DNA from: Acidimicrobiia bacterium | GTDB lineage: Bacteria; Actinomycetota; Acidimicrobiia; UBA5794; UBA11373 | Assembly (NCBI GenBank): GCA_025456165.1 | Contig: JALOLI010000039.1 | Span: 1-8,153 of the forward strand | Direction of reading: 5' to 3' | Length of the DNA: 8,153 nucleotides | Shown: in pieces, positions 1 to 5,730 of the stretch | How the letters are laid out: every line of letters starts with the position of its first letter | Numbering within the stretch: position 1 is the first letter of the stretch | Position numbers and translations under genes: made by a program | Notes under the pieces: model-generated | Told to the model about the DNA's origin: nothing | Seen by the model: only the letters and a program-made list of their open reading frames with translations | Database searches by the model: none

Positions 1-185
1 TGGATGGTGCCCTCGCTGATCTCCTCCAGGCCGGCGATCATGCGCAGCACTGTCGACTTGCCACACCCCGACGGGCCCACCAGGACCAGGAACTCGCCGT
101 CGAAGATGGTCAGGTTCACATCCCCCACCGCCCGGGTCCCATCCGGATAGATCTTCCCCAGGCTCTCCAAGACGATCTCGGCCAC
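1..185 (-). CDS. CUT1-type sugar ABC transporter ATP-binding subunit, N-terminal fragment
   Basis: This is the first 61 codons of an ABC ATPase; the gene runs off the left edge of the window. The fragment carries the Walker A motif GPSGCGKST (residues 37-45), preceded by DGEFLVLV and followed by LRMIAGLEE and an SEGTI segment. That pattern is typical of the MalK/UgpC/MsmX group, which powers import of sugars or glycerol phosphate from the cytoplasmic face of the membrane. The substrate cannot be read from this part. I chose the GTG at 185-183 because GGAGG (190-194 on the plus strand) lies 4 bases upstream; an in-frame ATG at 197-195 has no such site and would add only four residues. Walker B, signature motif and the regulatory C-terminal domain lie outside the window. 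It is separated from the tRNA-Glu gene by a hairpin and probably has its own promoter. Confidence 0.93.
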   Translation of the reverse strand, partial: MAEIVLESLGKIYPDGTRAVGDVNLTIFDGEFLVLVGPSGCGKSTVLRMIAGLEEISEGTI

Positions 186-189
186 GGCG

Positions 190-194
190 CCTCC
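190..194 (-). promoter_or_regulatory. Ribosome binding site deciding the ABC ATPase start
   Basis: GGAGG on the minus strand lies 4 bases before the GTG at 185. It falls inside the reading frame opened by the alternative ATG at 197, so it argues for the GTG as the true start. Confidence 0.65.
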
Positions 195-215
195 CATGCC
201 CACTGGTGACACTGC

Positions 216-221
216 AGCCTA
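216..221 (-). promoter_or_regulatory. Candidate -10 element for the ABC ATPase gene
   Basis: TAGGCT on the minus strand fits the actinobacterial TANNNT -10 pattern. It would start transcription near 209, giving a leader of about 24 bases that includes the GGAGG site. No good -35 hexamer is visible 16-18 bases upstream. This is a pattern-level guess. Confidence 0.35.
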
Positions 222-262
222 CCAAAACCGGCACACCCGCCGTAGGGCGCTTCCCACGCGAT

Positions 263-289
263 GGAACCCGGGCGCCGTGCCCGGGTTCC
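263..289 (-). terminator. Perfect 11-bp hairpin after tRNA-Glu
   Basis: GGAACCCGGGC (263-273) and GCCCGGGTTCC (279-289) are exact inverted repeats around a 5-base loop. The hairpin begins 2 bases beyond the 3' end of tRNA-Glu in the direction of transcription. No T-run follows on the minus strand, so it is a U-less actinobacterial type of terminator, or an end-protecting or processing structure. It separates the gltX-tRNA unit from the ABC ATPase gene. Confidence 0.7.
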
Positions 290-291
290 CG

Positions 292-364
292 CAGCCCCGA
301 CCGGATTCGAACCGGCGTTACCGGCTTGAGAGGCCGGCGTCCTAGGCCACTAGACGACAGGGCC
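292..364 (-). tRNA. tRNA-Glu (anticodon CUC)
   Basis: A 73-nt cloverleaf. The acceptor GGCCCTG pairs with CGGGGCT, including G-U wobbles at the terminal pair and at position 6-67. The D-arm region begins GTCTAGTGGCCTAGGAC, as in typical tRNA-Glu. The anticodon stem CCGGC/GCCGG encloses the loop CTCTCAA, with CUC at positions 34-36, reading GAG. The T-arm is GCCGG-TTCGAAT-CCGGT. The discriminator is G and the 3' CCA is not encoded. It follows tRNA-Gln after 23 bases and is the last gene before the hairpin at 263-289. Confidence 0.95.
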
Positions 365-367
365 AAA

Positions 368-385
368 CCCGCCCACGGGGGCGGG
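368..385 (-). other. Hairpin between the two tRNA genes
   Basis: The plus strand carries CCCGCCC (368-374) and GGGCGGG (379-385) around a 4-base loop, a perfect 7-bp GC stem. On the minus transcript it is followed directly by TTT and then tRNA-Glu. It may be a processing or partial-termination element in the tRNA spacer; its function is inferred only from position. Confidence 0.5.
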
Positions 386-387
386 GG

Positions 388-459
388 CTCGGGGGAGAGG
401 ACTCGAACCCCTAATAACGGGGCCAGAACCCGTCGTGTTGCCTATTACACCACCCCCGA
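388..459 (-). tRNA. tRNA-Gln (anticodon CUG)
   Basis: A 72-nt cloverleaf. The acceptor TCGGGGG pairs fully with CCCCCGA; the D-stem is GTGT/ACAC; the anticodon stem ACGGG/CCCGT encloses TTCTGGC, with CUG at 34-36, reading CAG. The T-arm is AGGGG-TTCGAGT-CCTCT. The discriminator is G and CCA is not encoded. The first acceptor pair is the weak U1-A72 typical of bacterial tRNA-Gln. It lies 33 bases after the gltX stop codon on the same strand, so it is probably transcribed with gltX and cut out by RNase P and 3'-end nucleases. Confidence 0.95.
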
Positions 460-464
460 AGAAG

Positions 465-484
465 CGCCCGGCAGGATACGGGCG
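465..484 (-). other. Hairpin between gltX and tRNA-Gln
   Basis: CGCCCG (465-470) and CGGGCG (479-484) form a 6-bp stem around an 8-base loop within the 33-base spacer after the gltX stop. There is no T-run. It could mark the mRNA 3' end left after tRNA processing, or act as a weak attenuator. Confidence 0.4.
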
Positions 485-492
485 GCATCGAA

Positions 493-1956
493 TCACTGCA
501 ACCCTGAACCCCCCGCCAGCCTTCCCGCCGCCGCTCGCAGGCGGGCCAGGGAGCGCTCCTTGCCCAGGGCGACCAGGGACTCGAACAGGGGCGGGCTCAC
601 CGTGGAGCCGGTGACCGCCACCCGGATGGGCTGCAGGCCCTTGCGCGCGGTCAGGCCCCGCGCCTCGAGCACCGCCCGCAGCGCTCCTTCGATGGCCTCC
701 TTGTCCCACGCTTCCAGCGCCTCCAGGGCAGCCGCCGCCGCTGCCAGGGCCGGGCCCACTGCTGGAGCGGCCATCACCGAGTCCCAGGCCACCGGGTCCA
801 TCTCGGCCTCGGCGAACAGGAAGCGCACCTGGGCCCCCACCTCGGTGAGACGCCGCGCCCGCTCTTGCACCAGGGGGGCGATGGCGGCGAACGCGCTCTG
901 CTCGGCGGCCTCCAGGGGCCGGCCCAGGGCCTGCTCCACGAACGGCAGGGCGCGCCCGGCAAACTCCGCGGGGCCCAGGGCCCGGATGTAGACCCCGTTC
1001 ATCCATTCCAGCTTGGTGACGTCGAACACCGCCGGGTTCTTCGACACGGCCCCCAGGTCGAAGCGGGTCACCATCGTCTCCAACGAGACGACCTCCTCGT
1101 CGGTGCCGGGCGACCAACCCAGGATCGCCAGGTAGTTGCGCATCGCCTCGGCCAGGATGCCCTCGTCGCGGTAGGCCCGCAGCGAGGTGGCCCCGTGGCG
1201 CTTGCTCAGCTTGGCCCCGTCGGGTCCGGTGAGCAGGGAGAGGTGGGCGTAGACGGGCGCTGGGGCGCCCATCGCCCTGGAAATCAGGATGTGCTTGGGA
1301 GTGGAGGGGAGCAGGTCCTCGCCGCGGATGATGTGGGTGATGGCGTGGTCCACGTCGTCCACCGAAGACGCCAGGTGGTAGGTGGGCGTGCCGTCGGAGC
1401 GCAGCAGGACGAAGTCATCCACGTTGGCGTGGTCGAAGCGCAGCTCGCCCCGAATGGCATCGGCGAACCCCGTCTCCCCCGGCCGGGGCACCGCGAAGCG
1501 GATCGGCGCCCGCTCCCCCGCCGCCACCCGCGCCCGCGCCTCGTCGTCCGGCAGCCGGAAGCGGCCGTCGTACCCGGGCGATTGCCCCGCGGCCGCCGCC
1601 TCGGCACGCAGGGCCTCGAGTTGCTCCGGCGTGGCGAAGTCGTAGTAGGCCCAGCCGGACGCCACCAGCTGTTGCGCCACTTCCTGGTAGCGGGCGAGTC
1701 GGCGGCTCTGGCGGTACTCGCCGACGGGACCGCCCACCACGATGCCCTCGTCCCAGTCGAGGCCCAGCCAGCGCAGCCCTTCGATGATGTCCTCGAGGAA
1801 CTCCTCGGTGCTGCGCTCCGCATCGGTGTCGTCCACCCGGAAGACCATCTTCCCGCCGTGATGACGGGCGAACAGCCAGTTGTAGAGCACGGTGCGCCCG
1901 GTGCCGACGTGCAAAGTGCCGGTGGGCGACGGCGGGAAGCGGACTCGCACGGTCAT
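493..1956 (-). CDS. gltX: Glutamyl-tRNA synthetase (class I)
   Basis: A 487-residue cytoplasmic enzyme that activates glutamate with ATP and loads it onto tRNA-Glu. The Rossmann core opens with RFPPSPTGTLHVGTGRT (residues 6-22), which holds the HIGH-type motif as HVGT (16-19). FRVDDTDAERS (39-49) is the counterpart of RIEDTDxxRS; PTYHLASSVDD (191-201) and IIRGEDLLPSTP (209-220) are core motifs; KLSKR (249-253) is the KMSKS loop. The C-terminal anticodon-binding half ends in TGSTVSPPLFESL, typical of GluRS. Length is normal. Cysteines of the zinc-binding insertion are absent (YYDFATPEQLE at 104-114), as in many GluRS. The ATG at 1956 overlaps the upstream stop as ATGA; the frame stays open further upstream but that part has no family similarity. 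The Glu-to-Asp change at residue 42 in the RIEDTD motif is unusual. Whether the enzyme also charges tRNA-Gln cannot be read directly. Confidence 0.97.
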   Translation of the reverse strand: MTVRVRFPPSPTGTLHVGTGRTVLYNWLFARHHGGKMVFRVDDTDAERSTEEFLEDIIEGLRWLGLDWDEGIVVGGPVGEYRQSRRLARYQEVAQQLVASGWAYYDFATPEQLEALRAEAAAAGQSPGYDGRFRLPDDEARARVAAGERAPIRFAVPRPGETGFADAIRGELRFDHANVDDFVLLRSDGTPTYHLASSVDDVDHAITHIIRGEDLLPSTPKHILISRAMGAPAPVYAHLSLLTGPDGAKLSKRHGATSLRAYRDEGILAEAMRNYLAILGWSPGTDEEVVSLETMVTRFDLGAVSKNPAVFDVTKLEWMNGVYIRALGPAEFAGRALPFVEQALGRPLEAAEQSAFAAIAPLVQERARRLTEVGAQVRFLFAEAEMDPVAWDSVMAAPAVGPALAAAAAALEALEAWDKEAIEGALRAVLEARGLTARKGLQPIRVAVTGSTVSPPLFESLVALGKERSLARLRAAAGRLAGGSGLQ

Positions 1957-2717
1957 CGCCCGGCCACCACCGGATTGCGCAGCGCCCCGATGCGCTCGAT
2001 CTGGACCTCCATGTGGTCCCCGGGCCGCACGGCGGTGGTCCCCGCCGGAGTCCCCGTCAGGATCACATCCCCGGGGAGCAGGGTCATCACCCGGCTGATG
2101 AAGGCGAACAACTCGGCCACGCCGAACACCATATCTGCCGTGTTGGCCTCCTGGCGAATCTCCCCGTTCACCGTGCAGGAGATCGACAGGCCGGTGGGGT
2201 CCAGTTCGGTCTCGATGGCCGGCCCCAGAGGGCAGAACGTATCGAAACCCTTGGCCCGGGCCCACTGCCCGTCTTGCTTCTGCAGGTCCCGGGCCGAAAC
2301 GTCGTTGGCGGCCGTGTAGCCCAGGATGAAGCCTCCGGCATCTTCTGCCGCGACCCGGTGCGCCACCCGGCCCACGACCACCGCCAGTTCGGCCTCGTGG
2401 TGCACTTCCTTCGCCTCCAGGGGCAGCACCACCGAAGCCCCCGGGCCGATCACGGCGGTAGCCGGCTTCAGGAAGATCACCGGCTCGGCCGGGACCTCGA
2501 CCCCCCGCTCGGCGGCATGGCCGGCGTAGTTGCGCCCCACCCCGACCACCTTGGTGGGGAAGACCGGGGCGAGCAGGTGGGCCTGGTCGAAGGGAACCAG
2601 CGTCTCCGTGGGCTCCCAGGCGACGAAGGGCGTGCCCCGATGCACCCGGATGCCCTCCGGTTCGACCGCCCCGTAGGCGATCTCGCCGCCGAGCAGTCGG
2701 ACTCGAACGATCTTCAT
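1953..2717 (-). CDS. Fumarylacetoacetate hydrolase (FAH) family enzyme
   Basis: A 254-residue cytoplasmic metal-dependent enzyme. It has the family marks in order: VGVGRNYAGHAAE (58-70); the metal-ligand segment EVHHEAELAVV (104-114) with E108 and E110; NDVSARDLQ (138-146) supplying D139; RAKGFDTFCPLGP (154-166) with K156; and LLPGDVILTGTPAGT (213-227). Members hydrolyse or tautomerise acylpyruvates, oxaloacetate, fumarylacetoacetate or homoprotocatechuate ring-cleavage products; the sequence does not say which. The length matches the shorter FAHD1/HpcE-like subgroup rather than true fumarylacetoacetase. AGAGGG at 2723-2728 lies 5 bases before the ATG. The stop overlaps the gltX start by 4 bases, so translation is probably coupled. 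From memory, a FAH-family gene beside gltX is also found in Mycobacterium (Rv2993c next to gltS); the functional reason is unknown. Confidence 0.93.
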   Translation of the reverse strand: MKIVRVRLLGGEIAYGAVEPEGIRVHRGTPFVAWEPTETLVPFDQAHLLAPVFPTKVVGVGRNYAGHAAERGVEVPAEPVIFLKPATAVIGPGASVVLPLEAKEVHHEAELAVVVGRVAHRVAAEDAGGFILGYTAANDVSARDLQKQDGQWARAKGFDTFCPLGPAIETELDPTGLSISCTVNGEIRQEANTADMVFGVAELFAFISRVMTLLPGDVILTGTPAGTTAVRPGDHMEVQIERIGALRNPVVAGR

Positions 2718-2722
2718 GACGG

Positions 2723-2728
2723 CCCTCT
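2723..2728 (-). promoter_or_regulatory. Ribosome binding site of the FAH-family gene
   Basis: AGAGGG on the minus strand is 5 bases from the ATG at 2717, and its first base is the last base of the thioesterase stop codon. It supports the chosen start and suggests reinitiation from the gene upstream. Confidence 0.6.
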
Positions 2729-3264
2729 CACGGGTAGAACTCGTCGGACAGGAACCGGCCGAGGCGCTCGATCTGCTCGGGGGGCATCCCGGCCACAGCC
2801 TCGGTGAAGTGCTCGAAGCCCACCGCCAGGTAGAGGGCCCGGGCCTCGACGTACACCTCGCCGGCGGCGTCCTGGCCCACTCCCTCGGCGAACATCTTGC
2901 GGCCCTCCCGCCGGGTGAGCCACGCCTCGGCCCGGATGGGAGCCCCGAGGAACACGGGCCGGACGAAGTCGATCTCGAAGCGGGCGGTGACCGCCGGGGC
3001 CAGGTGGGCCACCGGCACGAAACCCATCAGGTCGTCGAAGAAGGCGGCCACCGCTCCCCCGTGGGCCACCCCGGGCCCGCCGGCAAACCAGGGAGCGAGG
3101 CGGAGGTCGGCCACCACCTTGTCGCCTTCGAGGCGGGCCTGCAGGCGCAGGCCGTGCTCGTTCTCCGGGCCGCAGCCGAAGCACCAGGGCACGTGGTAGG
3201 GCGCGATCACCGCCTCCGCGGGAACGGGCACCACCTGCCGGGTGAGGAGCGACTGCCGCGGCAT
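2728..3264 (-). CDS. Hotdog-fold acyl-CoA thioesterase-like protein (PaaI/THEM4 type)
   Basis: A 178-residue soluble protein of the hotdog superfamily, which hydrolyses acyl-CoA thioesters. The N-terminal CFGCGPENEHGL (28-39) is typical of PaaI/THEM4-like members. The hotdog signature is GVAHGGAVAAFFDDLMGF (65-82), with HGG at 68-70 on the central helix and D77/D78 as candidate catalytic acids. The strands TARFEIDFVRPVFLG (93-107) and EVYVEARALYLAV (136-148) complete the fold. Substrate is unknown. The ATG at 3264 has no clear Shine-Dalgarno site but lies only 7 bases after the preceding gene's stop, so coupled translation is likely. A 10-base gap separates it from the FAH-family gene. An acyl-CoA and an acylpyruvate-type enzyme side by side hint at acid catabolism or housekeeping, but that is inference. 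Confidence 0.9.
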   Translation of the reverse strand: MPRQSLLTRQVVPVPAEAVIAPYHVPWCFGCGPENEHGLRLQARLEGDKVVADLRLAPWFAGGPGVAHGGAVAAFFDDLMGFVPVAHLAPAVTARFEIDFVRPVFLGAPIRAEAWLTRREGRKMFAEGVGQDAAGEVYVEARALYLAVGFEHFTEAVAGMPPEQIERLGRFLSDEFYP

Positions 3265-3271
3265 CGTCGGC

Positions 3272-3709
3272 TCAGGTGCCCGGCGCGGGGCGGCGCCGGC
3301 GCAACTCGTCGAGCGGCAGGGAGAGGAGGCTCGGGTCGAGCGACTCGAGCAGGCGGCGCCGCCCTTCGGCCCCGTGGCCGGATGGAGCCCCCGCCGGGAC
3401 CAGGGCCAGGACCGCCTCGGCCGCAGCGACGTCGGCCGGCACCGGAGCCCGGCCCAATCGCGAAGCCCGGGCGGCCACGATCGCCGCCAGGGCCCTCGTC
3501 TCCCCGGGCTCGCCCGCCCGCCCGGCCAGGAGGCGCAGGGCGTAACCGGTGTCCGGGCCGGGAGTGCCGAAGGCCCCGCCCCAGGGCACGTCGGCCGGAG
3601 AAGACGGGTCCCCGGGCCGCCCGGCCCGCCAGCCTCGCGAGGGGCCGGGATGCGGCTCGGGACGCGGCAGATCCTCCATGGTCAGGGGCATGTTCGGCTG
3701 CTGGCCCAC
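3272..3709 (-). CDS. Uncharacterised 145-residue protein
   Basis: I do not recognise a named family. The N-terminal 45 residues are rich in Pro, Gly and Arg and probably disordered. A more ordered core starts at DVPWGGAFGTPGPDTGYALRL (40-60), continues through an Ala-rich helix ALAAIVAARASRLGR (73-87), then PADVAAAEAVLALV (91-104) and a Leu-rich end (LLESLDPSLLSLPLDEL, 120-136). There is no signal peptide or membrane segment and no cysteine. I chose the GTG at 3709 because GGAGG (3715-3719) lies 5 bases upstream; ATG codons at 3691 and 3679 are in-frame alternatives. The gene is real rather than a shadow: it fills the only gap between peptidase and thioesterase, with 15-base and 7-base spacings and a proper ribosome site. 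Its role is unknown. Confidence 0.8.
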   Translation of the reverse strand: MGQQPNMPLTMEDLPRPEPHPGPSRGWRAGRPGDPSSPADVPWGGAFGTPGPDTGYALRLLAGRAGEPGETRALAAIVAARASRLGRAPVPADVAAAEAVLALVPAGAPSGHGAEGRRRLLESLDPSLLSLPLDELRRRRPAPGT

Positions 3710-3714
3710 GGGAA

Positions 3715-3719
3715 CCTCC
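3715..3719 (-). promoter_or_regulatory. Ribosome binding site deciding the start of the 145-residue protein
   Basis: GGAGG on the minus strand lies in the 15-base gap after the peptidase stop codon, 5 bases before the GTG at 3709. It favours this GTG over the two downstream ATG codons. Confidence 0.65.
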
Positions 3720-3724
3720 GGCCC

Positions 3725-5662
3725 CTATGTTGTCACATCGGCCGCGGCCAGATGCCGGGCGTGCCAGTCCAGGATGGCCTCGAACCGCTCCCGCCGCCAG
3801 CGAGGCTTGCCCGAGCGCGACAACTCGTGGCTGGCGCCGGGGAACCGCAGCATCTCGGCCTCCACCCCGTGGGCGATGAGGCCGGCGAACCACTGCTCCC
3901 CTTGCTCGACGGGGCAGCGGGCGTCGCCTTCGGAGTGGACGATGAGGCACGGGGTGGCCACCCGCCCCACCCGGGCCAGCGGGCTGGCCGCCCAGAGGCG
4001 GTCCCACTCCCCGTAGTCGCGGTCCCCCAGGTACATCCGGGGAAAGCGCAGACCGATGTCCGAGGTGCCGGCGAACGAGGTGTAGGAGTACAGGCCCCGC
4101 TCCGGCACCGCCGAGCGGAAGCGCTCGTCCACCGTGAGGATGCAGGCGGTCATGTAGCCCCCGTAGGAGCCACCCATGATCCCCTGGCGCCCCGGGTCGA
4201 GCCGGGGGAAGCGGGCCAACGCGGCGTCGGCCACCGCCAGGATGTCCTCCAGATCGGGCGGGCGCTCCTCGACCCAGCGTCCCACCGGCACCCGCACGAA
4301 GTCGCGGCCCCGGCCGCTCGATCCCCGCGGGTTGCAGGCCACCACCCCGTACCCGGCGCTCGCGTACATCTGGAACTCGTCGAAGAAGCCCCATCCGTAC
4401 TGCGTGGCCGGTCCGCCGTGGATGTTGAGCAGCAGCGGCACCTTCCCGTCGCCGGGCGGGAGGTAGGCCCAGGCGTCGATGTCCACTCCGTCGCTCATGA
4501 CGGCGAAAGCCTCCGGGGCCACCAGGCCGGCGGCGGCCCGGAAGTCGGCATTCAGAGACGTCAGGCAGCGTTCCTCGCCTCCTTCCCACCACCAGAGCTC
4601 ACCCGGGTCGGTGGGGGTGGTGGCGGTGAAGGTGAAGGCCGAGCCGTCGGGTCGCGCGGTGAGGCCGGTGACGGCCCGGTCGCCGCCGAGCAGGTCGGTC
4701 ACCGTCCCATCGGAGGCCACCCGGACAACTCGATTGCGGCCCCGATCCTCGATGACGCAGAGGCAGGACCCGTCGGCCGCCCATTGCGGGCCACCGGGCA
4801 GCACCCCCGGCGAGGGCGGGTCGAAGGAGCGGTCGAGCTCGGCGGCCACGGGAACCGGGCCCGCTTCGTCGAGGCGCCAGAGGCCGGCGACCGCCGGCCA
4901 GTCCCAGGAGTCGGGGATGCCGACGAGGAAGACCCTCCCGTCGGGCCGGTAGCGCAGGGCGTGCCAGCTCCCCGGGGCCACCAGGGGGCGCATCTCGCCG
5001 CCTGCCACCGATGCCTCCCAGGCCTGGGTGGCGCCGTCGATGCCCCGCTGCTCGTGGCGGGCGCTGAGGAACCCGACGGCCCCGCCATCGGGGCGCCAGG
5101 CCAACCCCGAGTCGTGGAAGTCGCCGTCCGACAGGGCCAGCGGCGCGCCCCCGGCCGGGTCGATCAAGTAGGCGTTGGAGCGCCGGTCGTGCCGCCAGCC
5201 CAGGTCGTCGAAGCGGTAACCGGCCCGGGTGATGCGGCGCGGGTGCCGCTTGCGCTCGTCGTCGTCGAGGCCGGCCCACTCCCCGGCCCACTCCACCCCG
5301 ATCACCGCCAGGCGCGATCCGTCGGGCGACCATTCCACCTCGGTGGCGCCCAGGGCGAAGGAGGTGATGACCGCGGCCTCCCCGCCCTCCACCGGCATCA
5401 CCGCCACCTGAGCCGGCTTGCCCTCCTCCCCCGAAGCCCGCAGGAAGCCGAGGCGGGTGCCGTCGGAAGACCAGCGCGGCCGGGAGTCGGCCGGCCCGTG
5501 GGTGAAGGCCCGGGCCTCGGTCCCGTCCCAGAGCCAGATCTGCTTCTGGTAGCGATCCTTCTCCAGGTCCATCCGGGAGACGACGAAGGCCACCCGCACC
5601 CCATCCGGGTGCAGTTGCGGGTCGGAGACGGTCGCGTAGCGGGAGAGGTCGTCGGGGCGCAT
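3725..5662 (-). CDS. S9 family serine peptidase (acylaminoacyl/dipeptidyl-peptidase type)
   Basis: A 645-residue two-domain peptidase of the prolyl oligopeptidase family, which cuts short peptides or removes acylated N-terminal residues. Residues 1 to about 370 form a WD40-like beta-propeller with repeats such as DPQLHPDG (14-21), PRWSSDGTRLGFL (62-74), VEWSPDGSRLAVI (109-121), LAWRPDGGAVGFL (187-199) and GLTARPDGSAFTF (333-345). The C-terminal alpha/beta-hydrolase domain has the oxyanion segment HGGP (415-418), nucleophile S499 in GGSYGGYM (497-504), acid D580 in HSEGD (576-580) and H612 in GASHE (609-613): a complete triad. No signal peptide is visible, so it is probably cytoplasmic. It heads the minus-strand block and diverges from the pgpA-like gene. 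The ATG has no Shine-Dalgarno site but TACCCT lies 8 bases upstream, suggesting a leaderless or near-leaderless message. Confidence 0.95.
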   Translation of the reverse strand: MRPDDLSRYATVSDPQLHPDGVRVAFVVSRMDLEKDRYQKQIWLWDGTEARAFTHGPADSRPRWSSDGTRLGFLRASGEEGKPAQVAVMPVEGGEAAVITSFALGATEVEWSPDGSRLAVIGVEWAGEWAGLDDDERKRHPRRITRAGYRFDDLGWRHDRRSNAYLIDPAGGAPLALSDGDFHDSGLAWRPDGGAVGFLSARHEQRGIDGATQAWEASVAGGEMRPLVAPGSWHALRYRPDGRVFLVGIPDSWDWPAVAGLWRLDEAGPVPVAAELDRSFDPPSPGVLPGGPQWAADGSCLCVIEDRGRNRVVRVASDGTVTDLLGGDRAVTGLTARPDGSAFTFTATTPTDPGELWWWEGGEERCLTSLNADFRAAAGLVAPEAFAVMSDGVDIDAWAYLPPGDGKVPLLLNIHGGPATQYGWGFFDEFQMYASAGYGVVACNPRGSSGRGRDFVRVPVGRWVEERPPDLEDILAVADAALARFPRLDPGRQGIMGGSYGGYMTACILTVDERFRSAVPERGLYSYTSFAGTSDIGLRFPRMYLGDRDYGEWDRLWAASPLARVGRVATPCLIVHSEGDARCPVEQGEQWFAGLIAHGVEAEMLRFPGASHELSRSGKPRWRRERFEAILDWHARHLAAADVTT

Positions 5663-5670
5663 GGTCGCGG

Positions 5671-5676
5671 AGGGTA
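5671..5676 (-). promoter_or_regulatory. Candidate -10 element of the peptidase-gltX block
   Basis: TACCCT on the minus strand ends 8 bases before the ATG at 5662. Transcription would begin at or 1-2 bases before the start codon, which fits the lack of a Shine-Dalgarno site. No consensus -35 is seen at the expected place (about 5694-5699). Confidence 0.5.
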
Positions 5677-5718
5677 ATCCGCTTGCGGGCGAGACGAGTC
5701 GACCGCCCGCGGCCCCAC

Positions 5719-5724
5719 TACCCT
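5719..5724 (+). promoter_or_regulatory. Candidate -10 element of the pgpA-like gene
   Basis: TACCCT ends 6 bases before the GTG at 5731, so the predicted transcript starts at or next to the start codon. It carries the same hexamer as the divergent peptidase promoter. Its -35 region (about 5696-5701) would overlap the one for the peptidase. Confidence 0.5.
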
Positions 5725-5730
5725 CGGCCC

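Noticed and set aside
263..484. Hairpin series as a CRISPR or integration-site repeat
   Set aside because: The stems differ in sequence and length, and there is no integrase, direct repeat or duplicated tRNA end nearby. They fit RNA termination or processing better.
206..991. 261-codon plus-strand open frame
   Set aside because: It runs through both tRNA genes and the 3' end of gltX on the opposite strand; low-complexity product.
1957..2265. Longer gltX start giving about 590 residues
   Set aside because: The extra 103 residues are a shadow of the FAH-family gene and have no GluRS similarity. The family start MTVRVRFPPSPTG fits the ATG at 1956.
865..2319. 484-codon plus-strand open frame
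   Set aside because: Antisense to gltX and the FAH-family gene, both of which have complete family motifs; no domain in the plus-strand product.
3242..5677. 811-codon plus-strand open frame
   Set aside because: It lies antisense to the S9 peptidase, the 145-residue gene and the peptidase start. Its composition (Gly, Arg, Pro, His, Val runs) is what high-GC antisense frames give, and no domain is recognisable.
5683..5730. TTG start for the pgpA-like gene
   Set aside because: The 16 added residues are Arg/Pro-rich with no family match, and this start lies upstream of the -10-like element. GTG at 5731 fits better.
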